64,000 nucleotides of DNA from positions 7,576,501-7,640,500 of the forward strand of contig NC_059541.1 of the NCBI RefSeq assembly GCF_905220415.1. Reading direction: 5' to 3'. Of the stretch, positions 25,101 through 36,000 are shown in pieces. Numbering within the stretch: the stretch's first letter is position 1; every line of letters begins with the position of its first letter. This DNA comes from Colias croceus. Taxonomy: Eukaryota > Arthropoda > Insecta > Lepidoptera > Pieridae. The position numbers and the translations under genes are program-made. Below the pieces are notes generated by a model that was given only the letters and a program-made list of their open reading frames with translations, did not search any database and was not told the DNA's origin.

Positions 25101-28100
25101 TGAAAAAGATATCATAACGGTTTTGAATAACATTATTCTTAATTAACTTCACAGTGAGCTTATCCAAGGCCTAAACATAAGTAAGACCTCAGATCTGGTG
25201 CAAAAGCAAACTCACCAAAGATACACTGATATTATAATTATAGAAGTATACGTCATATTCAAAATACATTGCTCGTAGTAAAGATTTATCAGAATTCAAT
25301 AATATAAGTACTTAAGCAATGTACGTATATATACATAAGAGCCAGAGCGCACGAGCAACTTTGTCTCCGCAACTATTTAGTCGCTCCCGCCCATGGGCTA
25401 GTATGAAAGTGCGCGCACGTAGCGACGCAACTCCCCATACAAATTGATGGGAGAGACAAAATAGTTGCGGAGACAAAGTTGCTCGTGCGCGCTGGCTCTA
25501 ATATGTTCGAGTAGGAAAGATCATTGTCTTGTTGTAACAATGCAGACGTCAGTTGAAGTAAGACATTGCGTTACACTATCCACAAAGCGAAGCGCATCTA
25601 CGCGTCAAAACTATTCAAAAGAGTCCTTTATTCGTCAATATACGGTAATAATCAATGCTAGCGAAGGTTATAATATAGTTTCAATGTATTGTAATAATGT
25701 AATAAACGTATATATTATCAAATGTCATACAAGTCGGTTCCGCTTACAAAAACATAGAAAATATCTTTATTTTCTATGTTTTATTATTATTTACTTAAAC
25801 TAGCTTTTACCCGGGGTCCGCTTTGTCTAAAATACCTTCCTGCGGCAAATTACATCAAGAAAACCTTCCTCCAGCTGCCAGCACCACTCTTTCTTAAAAA
25901 AATCGCATTAAAATCCGTTGCGTAGTTTTAAAAATATCCCAAATTGCTTTTCTGTTGTTTTAATTAATTGGTTGTAAAGATGAATAAATACATTACATAT
26001 AGGTCATACGTATTCTTAGAACTAATTAAAATAAAAATGTATTGTTTTCTAGTGAAGCTCTCAGTAAGGCATTGTCGGCGCTGTACGCCAAGCTGCTCGT
26101 AGTTCTCGGTCTAGCATTTCCTGTGACGGAAGTTATCGCAAATGGTGTCCCAGATGCCTATTACCAGGTAAAATACTTACTATTTTATTTTCCTTTTCAT
26201 TTTGCTGTATTTAAACGAGATCGGTAATAGCTTTCAAAAGGAACTCATTATTGAGCTTACTAAGAGCTATTAAAAGCTATGAGCTTAATAGAGCAGTGGT
26301 GGCTCAGTGGTGAGACCTCGGACTTCGAATCGATAAGTCCGGGGTTCGAGACCAGGCGAGCGCGCAGGAATTAAATTGATTTTTCAATTTATCTGCGCAT
26401 GTTGTAACATCACCACTGCTCGAACGGTGAAGGAAACATCGTGAGGAAACCGACATGTCGAAGAATTAAAAAGTTCGACGACATGTGTCATCCGCCAACA
26501 CGCACTTGGCCAGCGCGGTGGATTATGGCCTGTACCCTCATAGGAGGCCCGTGTCCCAGCAGTGGGAACGTATATGGGCTGATGATGATGATGATGATGA
26601 TGATTGAGCTTACGTATGATAGGTCATACCTAATTATATATGATTTATATTTCTATTGTACTGTATATTAAGATGATTAGACTTATTAACCGTCGCTTAT
26701 TTACACAACAATTTCTTTTCAGGGATTTTATTTATATTTGTATTTAGTGTCGTTGCTGTTCGTGATATTTCAATATGCGAATATTATGCGCCAGAAAGCG
26801 GTGACGATGATAATTCAAGACCACGGTAAGAATTCATGTTCGTTAATATAAAAATCTCAACTGTAGTAATTAGCCGCATTTGCGTAACAAAATGCGACAT
26901 TAAAAACACATCTCGTTTGCATAATTGCTTTATCCAAGAATACCTTCTTATGTATACAACTAACGATTTGCTATTTGTATCATCGTTAACTAAATGTGGC
27001 ATTGTTCAGATTTATTTCAACCTGAACCTTCATGTTTACAGGAGTAATTGATAAAGATGACAAAAGTACGGGAAAAGCGACTCCCAACGAAAAACTAAAA
27101 CGAAAAGAGACAATTACTAGATACGGCAGTTTCTATCTAAGATTGGGTGCTATTGGTAAACCATTTTACATTAAAGAACCACAATGATAAACACCATACC
27201 ATAATTACCTATTAATTTTTTATTATTTCTCAGCTTTTGGAATCGGATCAATGGTATACAGCGGACTAGAATTCGGTGAATATTTTGAAATGACAGACAA
27301 ATGTCGATCCGTTCTTTCGGCATTAACTCCTGCACTTCGTATGGCGTTAACTCTAGCTCAGATGCAGTTTATCTTCCTTACAAATAAAGACATCGAATCC
27401 GGCAGTAACAAATTAATTCAGAGATTCGGATTTATGCACATGATAGCAGCGAACCTCTGCGAATGGCTCTATGTCCTCGTAGAGGAAACTAAACACGAAA
27501 TACATCATCTGGAACATTCTATGATCTCTAAATCAAACAATACACAAAATTTAACCCCAGACACGCCATGCCGGAGATCTAATATCATGGGTACATTGGT
27601 TCAAAACGCTTCACCATTTCTATTTCCGTGCACAATTGAGTATTCCCTCATATGCGCAGTTATTTTGTATGAAATGTGGAAAGAGGTAAAGTATTATACA
27701 CATTCATTACTTTATTTCATAATCGATAAGTAAATAAATAAATTGCTAAACAAATATATATTTTTACGTCTGTAGGTCAAATGCACACCAGAAGACTTTG
27801 AAAAGAAATTGATGTATGTTAAGAACAAATCTCGGAGCAATTCAGTTACACCTGAAAAAATTCTGCAACAATTTGGTAAGGAAACAAATCGTCAATAGAA
27901 ATTAAATTTTCAATACGCACACGCGTCATGAGTCAATAAGAGATAAAGAAAAAGTAATCAAAATTATATAATGGCTTTCTTTGCTTTCAGCGGGCATGCT
28001 TGGAGTCAGTTCGCCCAACGGAAGTCGCAATGCCTTACATCATTTCTCTGTAGATTGCTCACACGCCCACAGAGGGCTATTCGCGGGAATTCTTGTCATA

Positions 28101-29855
28101 GTTTTAACCATTATATCCCTTATAATGTTCTTCGTATTGGCACACCATAATAATACAGTTACTGTGAGTAAAAAATATGAGTATCTCAAAAACAGTAAGA
28201 TCCATCATCCATCTATTGTTTTATTTTATACTAGCTTCCGCCCGCGACTCCGTCCGCGCGGAAAAATTAAGAAGAAGATTTATTTTTTTTTCTACGTATT
28301 TTGCCCAGGATAATAAGATATAATTATACCAAGTTTCATCGAAATCGAACCGTTAGTTTTCACGTGATGCCTGAACATACAGACAGACAGACAGACAGAC
28401 AGACAAAAAATTTTTTAATCACATATTTGGGCTTGGTATCGATCCAGTAACACCCCCTGCTATTTATTTTTTCAATATTTTCAATGTACAGAATTGACCC
28501 TTCTACAGATTTATTATATGTATAGATTTTTATTTGTCTAATATAAGGTTCAATGGAACATCTCATGCTAAAATACGGTGAATAATTTTTCAGGATGCCA
28601 TATTCGAAGTAAATATTTGTGAATTGATCTTATATACGTTATCAATTCTCGCTACGGTAATTGCAATGAAACAAATGAGAGCATTGCCTTATAAACGAAA
28701 ATCACAAGGTGCGTAGTTCTGAAATTATTTCACTAGTATAATCTTCCCCATTACTTCTCTTAACCATTTATTGTCTGGTATTAAAGTTATTAATTAAAAC
28801 TTTTGCGTCAAATAATTTATATTGCGATTAGCAGAATGTATTATTGAGCTTTTGTTTGTATATTGTGTTACAGCTGTTCTGGGTTTGGATACATCGCTCC
28901 TAATCCTGGCCCAGTCGGGAATGTACGTTTACTGTATGTTCAGTCTCATAGGATGCCATCACACGCTCTATAGTTCTAACAGTTCCGGTCTCACTGGATT
29001 CTTCTCAGAATTCCTATCTTTGAATCAGGTACTTTCATAAATCATTTAAGAGGTTAGTTAATGTAGGTATAATTTGGGGAACAATGTTAAACTAGCCGGA
29101 ACCTAACCTAATCTGTACAACAAATAAATGAATCCTGTTAAATCGAATCGACTTGTATGAAATTCAAATTATGGAACAACTTAGACTAAATACTTTCATC
29201 ACTTTTACTTTTACAGACTACGTTACAAACTTTATTTATAATCGACGCATGGTGGCGAAGGTGCGCAAATTCTGAACAACGAAGTAACAAACCTGGCCGA
29301 CAGTTGGTCACGTTTCTGCTAGTCGCCAATATGGCCATGTGGGCTATAAATACATTAGAGAAAGTAAGACTTAATGTATCTATGTTAATCTTATGAATTT
29401 TAACACAAATACATGCTCTTAAAAAGTAAAATACCAACTCTAAAACATTAATGTTTCATCTGCCGATTTTTTCTAGTGGCAATAAAATAAGACGACAATT
29501 TTTCAATGCCAGACCATTGTATTTATGTCATAATCAAGCTTTTTATCGCTTATAATGTTTTTATTAATGTATTTTATATAGAATAAGCTTTGTTTATTTT
29601 TAGCCTAGAGAACATTACATGAAATGTCCATGTATGATAAATGTCATCATTCTTTATTAACTGAGTATGTTCGTTTTCCAGAATCGTGCAGAGTTCAGAC
29701 CAGCTCACCTAGATTTCTACGGACCTTGGGGATGGACAATCATCACACATGTCTCCATGCCTCTAGCTATCTTCTACCGTTTCCATTCCACTATATGCTT
29801 GTTTGAGATCTGGAAGAATTCTTTCAAAAACAAGCCGATTTACTTAAATGTGTAA
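22132..29855 (+). CDS. Otopetrin-type proton channel, gene A (13 coding exons)
   Basis: Otopetrins are proton-selective channels of the plasma membrane; insect members take part in acid sensing. Exons: 22132-22241, 23833-23994, 24385-24546, 26053-26167, 26723-26825, 27042-27155, 27234-27685, 27776-27875, 27991-28163, 28594-28708, 28874-29028, 29217-29363, 29682-29855. They join in phase to 693 aa. Residues 1-150 are a hydrophilic cytosolic N-terminus. About 12 membrane segments follow, from LYAKLLVVLGLAFPV (near 155) to GWTIITHVSMPLAIF (near 655). Family hallmarks are SMVYSGLEFGEYF, LTPALRM...QMQFIFL, RFGFMHMIAANLCEWL and the C-terminal YRFHSTICLFEIWKNSF. The loop between segments 5 and 6 has three N-glycosylation sequons. 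A splice acceptor ends exactly at the ATG, implying a non-coding upstream exon. AATAAA follows at 29861. A tandem paralogue lies downstream. Which insect otopetrin subclass (a, b or c) is not decided. Confidence 0.9.
24563..24751 (-). repeat. Lepidopteran tctatactaat-type repeat, inverted, in otopetrin A intron 3
   Basis: Reads ctagctgtgctccac on + and ends ataatattagtata. It is the reverse complement of the family at 19698 and 50277. It begins 17 bp after the exon 3 donor. Confidence 0.7.
25338..25499. repeat. 162-bp MITE with about 45-bp terminal inverted repeats
   Basis: Arms at 25338-25382 and 25455-25499 are near-perfect complements (agagccag at the left, ctggctct at the right, with gcacgagcaactttgtctcc inside). 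Between them lies a short centre with cccgcccatgggc. It sits in otopetrin A intron 3. No transposase is present. The superfamily is uncertain because the target duplication is not clear. Confidence 0.8.
25800..25930 (+). repeat. Diverged ctagc-type repeat fragment
   Basis: Starts actagcttttacccggggtc, with the degraded layout of the ctagc family, in otopetrin A intron 3. Confidence 0.45.
26288..26604 (+). mobile_element. tRNA-derived SINE in otopetrin A intron 4
   Basis: The head has a pol III A box, tggctcagtgg (26300-26310), and a B box, ggttcgagacc (26343-26353), at tRNA-like spacing. The body contains aaggaaacatcgtgagg and cccagcagtgggaacg, and the element ends in a (gat)n tail at 26580-26604. 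The octamer tgagctta lies just outside both ends and may be the target duplication. No function beyond retroposition is suggested. Confidence 0.8.
28231..28412 (+). repeat. ctagcttccgcccgcgac repeat with (acag)n microsatellite
   Basis: Begins actagcttccgcccgcgact, continues with atcgaaatcgaaccgttag and runs into eight or so cagA units at 28376-28406. It lies in otopetrin A intron 9. Confidence 0.7.
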
Positions 29856-29860
29856 CGTTT

Positions 29861-29866
29861 AATAAA
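29861..29866 (+). terminator. Poly(A) signal of otopetrin A
   Basis: AATAAA five bases after the stop codon. No other close match lies nearer the stop, so the 3' UTR is probably very short. Confidence 0.55.
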
Positions 29867-32800
29867 TACATTTTTATGATTATTTGAATTTCTTTTGACC
29901 GATTTAACGAAATCAAAGAATGATCTATCTTTTAGATTAAGAAATAAAAAAAGCATTAATATAGTATGGTTTATTTTATATTTTACCAGAAACTATTGTT
30001 GCGAGCTCTACAATCAAAATATCGTATATTATGAAGAACATTTGCGACATAAGATTTATCTTCAATTAATAATTTACGAATTTCATTTCTTCTATTATAT
30101 AAAATATGTTATTTTTCTTCATAATACGATTATACAGATCACATAATGTATAGCGTGAAATATTTCCTGACAAAAGTATAGAGGCCACAGGCTTCACACT
30201 ATTTGTGTTTTCTGTAGAGCGTGACGTAGCGCTTAACACATCACATACTGTCCTTTGTCACGACAAACAAATAACAATACACTGCTAATTGTTTGCATTT
30301 ACTCTACGGCTACATAATTACTTCATGTGTTCATTTCATTTGAAAAGTCCAATCGCAATCTCTCATATTTCGGTTGTTAATATAATTTTAAAGACCATAA
30401 TTAAAATGAACAAAGTGGTAATTGATGACTCGTTTTATTTGTTGTTGGTATAAGTCACCAAACAGCTCATAACTTTGGCATGCAAAATAGTTGTGAAATA
30501 TCCTGAAAATTATGAATAACAAAGTACCTTACATTACATGATTGTTTAATGAAGAATTATCACTACGTTATATATTTGGTATTTTTGGATCTGTAAAAGC
30601 AAAAATTATATTATAATAATATTTAAATGTATTTCAATTGTGTACAAGACATATAACTATGAGAACCCAAAAATTTATGACACATAAATTTTTACACTAT
30701 GTTTTTTCCATGCGAAAAACTTTCCTATGTAACAAAATATGGACTAAGGAAATGCAATGTGTGATGGAATGTTATAAAGTAAACGTTGACATAAGCTTTG
30801 AGACGATGACACTATCAGGTATTTTAAGGATTACCGGATTGAAACGTCACCGCGTTACTTTTTATACTTTTATTCAGAGTTTATCAATGCAGATAGTATT
30901 TCGTTCTATTGTCTACAGACGTTTTAAGTGTGGTGATAATGTTTTGGAAAATACACGATACGTCACAAACAATACTGTTTGGAATTATCTTTTCTTTTCT
31001 TTCTCTGTAAAATATATTCTAAATTGAAAAATAGACGACATCATTTCAGAGGATGCAGAGTGGTAAGTAGAGTGCAGATTTTAAAACGTATTGATAAGCA
31101 ATTTAATATAATTTTCTCACAATTATATCTTCAGTATTTTTCTACCTAAAGCAGAAAAAATAAGGACTAATTTTTAGACTTTTTCAAAGAGAAAAACAGG
31201 GAAAAAATATTTTTATTGCAATTCTATGCAACATTATTTAAAATACCAAAAAAATACATACTTGCAAAATTATAACTCACAGAAAAGTAACTTTTCAGGA
31301 GGACACATTGTAGAGTGTGCTACGAACTTCGATCTCAACATGTTCCCCATCCTATACGACAAACGTCTACAAGCTTAGAAAGAAAAATTCGGCATAATAG
31401 GTAAATTGCTAAAGAATTTACTATCGCTGTTCTAATTTGTAACATTTACAATATTTTGTATCCTTTTTCATTCATAAGTTTCTTTAGCTAAGCTGCTTCA
31501 AGCTTTTAAGCCTATGCCATGAAAAAAGCGATACTGACTTCTGAGAATGAAAATAAAATATCGTTTTGTACATAACATTCCATTTTATGACACTTTTACG
31601 GAACTTATTTTCTATAAAATTATTAGAAAAGTTAGCAAAAATAGTAGTTAGTAAAAGTTAGTCTTATCGCTTTGACAAATGTATGAATACTAAACGTTAC
31701 TTTCTATTCTATAGCCGACTAAAGTACGATATAAATTTATTATTATCTGATTGTGCATTAGACGCAAAAGACTATTGCAAATATTTACAAAATTATCGGG
31801 TTTTCATTGATTTCCGATTTATTCTAAAAACTTACTTTTTAAAATAAGTATGTTCAGTCGAATCGAAGTAATTCAAAACTTACGAAAGTTCGTAGAACAT
31901 CTATCTACTTATATATGTTTGTCTAAATTACGATATTTCATTACACAGCATTCACAGACAAATTGATATGTCGCGTAAAAAAATCGATTTAACTTATCCA
32001 ACGTTTAAATTAAGATGCATCGGCTGAAAAATAAACGTAGAGTTTAAATTTTCTCGTCAATTAAATAGAAGCAAAGGTTGATCGAGCAAGACCAAGGATA
32101 GCTTAGAGGTAGACATCTAATTAAGCGCGTAGTGTTGGAGATAAGGAGAGTGGGGGGGCATAGCTCGTTAGGAGGACCGTCTGAATGTGACACCGGCCGC
32201 GCTAATTATATTATTTAGCTTTACATCTAAATAAATCCAGACATACGCAAGCAGAAAACGCAGATTGCACGAATGAAAGTTAGAAGGCTCTTAGTTCTCA
32301 AGTGCTGTCTTTTAAACTTCTGCAATGTTAACTAAGCTATTTCTTAACTATTTACTAGGCATATATTTCTCTTTTTTAACTATATTTAAATATGGGTAAT
32401 AAAACTTTTTGTACATACAGTACTGAATAAGAAGCAGCTTTTTTTGGATTCATATTTTATGTTTTATTTCTATCGAACAAAATAGAATAACATTATGAAC
32501 TTAATGGAAAATTTATTGTAAAGTATTAGTACCTATCCCTAATACCAAGATTATTTTGATGAATGAGTACTAAGTTGATAATAATAAGTATTACTACAAC
32601 CATGAAACTGTACTTTATTAGGTATTTGTCCATCGCACACCTCACTGCGTCTAGATAATCATCGAATATTTAGACCATAAAACAATTTGCCATCATAGCC
32701 GTGACTTGCATTAAAAAATTAATATGTCTAGCAAATCTAAAGCTAAAATAAAATAAATCTAAATTCATTAAAACAACAAACCTCGCACTTATTGCAAATA

Positions 32801-33087
32801 TAAGTATTGTCCTGTTTAAACCACTTCACACCCTTGTAGCCTTATTATAAATTATCAAGAACTAATAACACATACGCATTTGCGGCCAGCACACTAATGA
32901 CGTGTTTTACTGTATACAGTCTAACACTGGCATCTCATGTATTCACATCTCTTCTAATGTACTTTTCATAAAACGATTTTAAATGTACAACTAGATTATA
33001 ATATGTTACGTGCATAATATATTAAATTCGATAGAAAGAAAAACACTCCGTGTAATTTAATAACCGGTTTATCGATATAAGTGATAA
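29867..33087. other. Region between the two otopetrin genes
   Basis: No gene could be established. A 129-codon ORF (30638-31027) and a splice-flanked open segment (31299-31399) are discussed as findings. The stretch near 32085-32215 is more GC-rich and could hold a promoter of otopetrin B. Confidence 0.4.
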
Positions 33088-36000
33088 ATGATGGCGAAAA
33101 ATAAAGAGAAATCCAATCAAAATATAGGCAAGGACTGGCGGGAGAGATCTGAACCGTTAGTGGCTGTACCTGAAGATGAAAGGTGAGTCTGCGAGCGCTT
33201 CATTAAAACCACTATTAGTCGATAAACGGTCTTCGGAATAAAACAACGTCTTACTTTAACGTTTCCGCTCAGTCGTGTATAATTAATATTATCTTGTAAA
33301 CTTTTTAGTATTAATGATCATGATATATGAAACAAAATTGCTATATTATCTACAGGAATACAATATTAATTATTTTCTTTGCTGATACAAGACTAATAAA
33401 TATTACAACTTTAAGATTAGGAAGAAAAAAATGGATGAACGCAATGCAAAATTCATGAAGAAAGTCGATTCTGTTTTGTTTTATTATATTCTGTTTTATT
33501 TTACAAAAACTGAAATCCTTCACCCAAAAACATTAACTTAAGTATAGTTTACATATTTTATTTCATTTATTTTATTCACCATAAATAAATACACAAGTGA
33601 TAACTGCGTTAAAAACAACCGACTTCAAACTTGCACTTGCAAAATTTACAAATACCTACAGACAAAAATGCTCATAAAATAAAAACTACTGGGCCTATCC
33701 GAATAAAATTTTTATGGGACCAATTCGACACCATCCCGCATCGAACAAAAAAAGAATCACGTAAATCGGTTCAGAAACCTCGGAGTAATCGGTGTACATA
33801 CATAAAAAAAAAAAAAAATATATATATATACCGGCCGAATTGATAACCTCCTCCTTTTTTTTGAAGTCGGTTAAAAATTAAATACATAGAAATAATTATC
33901 TTAATTAATTAAACATAAAAACACAAGGATATTAATATACCTATAATAGTAGGTACCTGATGATTAAAAAGATAATATGACCTGCATGAATTTCTATGAT
34001 AGTTAAACGTTCAATCAATGGTAAAAATGAAGTATATAGTTTCTTAGTAGGTTATACCACGAAAATATGTACCATAAAGCTTCTTAATATTTTTCAGAGA
34101 GCATCCTCCACATTACCTGCCCCGGCTAAGCGTTGTATTGCCGGGCAGCACAAGCTCTAGTTCCGATCAGATACCCGTGCTCCCACGCCGACCACAATTG
34201 TCACACGGAGAGTAAGTCGGTCAAGGAGGTGGTTCTAATATATTTACAGTCATAATATTTTAAAAGTTCATCGATGAAATATAATATTTTATAGTCGACG
34301 TATAGGAGGTATTTTTACACACGTACATAATATGGGCCCATTACAAATTGCGAGATATTATTTTATTGAATTCTTAGAGTGTGTATAGAAATTCATCTAA
34401 TTAAATGAAATAACTTTTAATTAGATTTTTATGAATTTGAAAAGTAAAAGAAAACACTTAACATAAGGATCAATGTAAAATGCACAATAATGGAACAGAG
34501 GTATTCCAAAACAGAATATAGAACGTACATTTCACATTGTTACGTAATTACTGCTCATATTTCAAAATCTATATCGGTATGCAATTAAATTATCCAGACA
34601 TCGGTTAATATGCTACAATCTACACACAATACTGATTCTAATTTACTAAAATTCACCGGTCGTTATGTTATGGAACAATTGGCTAATTAGTTCAATATCT
34701 CATTTAATTCCAGTGAATCAATGACGGTTGTGCTGTCTGCATTTTATGCGAAATTATTAATAGTTCTAGGATTAGCTCTACCGATCACGAGTACTATTCA
34801 AAATGAACTCTACACCAACATTACATCAGACGTAAGTATTATACTATTATTTATTACTTATTCGGTATCTTGAATTAGGCATTAGACTTAACTGTAAAAT
34901 AAGTCCCTAACAGTTGGAAACCAATGTAGATAACATAATAAGTATTATGTGGATTTGCAAAGCTTCGATCGAGTTATTTATTAAATGCAATCTTTGTTAA
35001 ATTGATTTATTTATAAAAGATTTTATAAAAGACCAATTAACAAGAGGTTACTGTTTTTGTTTGTTTCAGATATTTACTATGTATTTGTACATCACTAGTA
35101 TGTTTTTTTTAGCATACACTTTTTATCATCTTCGTATAACTAAAAATGGACGAGATGGTAAGATAATATTCCTATACTTTAAAAAAAATGAACTTTGAAA
35201 TGGGTACATTTAATAACAAAATAATATTTGCATACCTATATAAAACTTGTTGGCACTATCAATTGTATGTCATGTCGGTATCCAGACAAATACATAGGTA
35301 TTATTTTAAGGCATTAAAATATATAATATGAACCATCACGACCACTTCATAAAATCTTTTAACAGAAACGCATCTCTAGTAACATGTTGTAAATTTCATG
35401 TTAAAATTTTTCACAGATAACGTAAAGCGGATAAGATACGGGAGTTTCTACCTGCACATGGGAGTGGCGGGTTTTAGCGTGGGGTCCATAATTTACTCGT
35501 GCCTACAATTTGGGGAATACTTTGATCTCTCAGGCGACTGTCAGCTGATCATCGTCGCTTTAAAACCAGCGCTTCGCATACTATTCATGGTTGCCCAAAC
35601 AATATTTATTTTCTCTTATACTGACGTAAGTAAACAATCGCCATTGTACTACGAATTATACTCCTTGCTACGAATAATGTAATTTAAAAAATATAGAGTT
35701 ATCACGTGTATTTTAATTTATTTTACAAAGTCGAATAATCTGATGTAGGTAAACATAAATATTAAATACGTACAGCTTAAAGGTACCTTATACATTAATG
35801 ATGTTAATAATCGATGATTATTACAATATTAAATATAGAAAAATAGCCTCTAGTAACATTTACCATCTTCGTGAAATCAAGTGTACGATCTCAATTTATA
35901 CGTGCTAAATGGTTTAACACGAGAATTTAAATACATATCCACACATTGTTAAATATTTATAATATTAATAATGTAGCTCTTCCTACTAACAATTGCCGTG

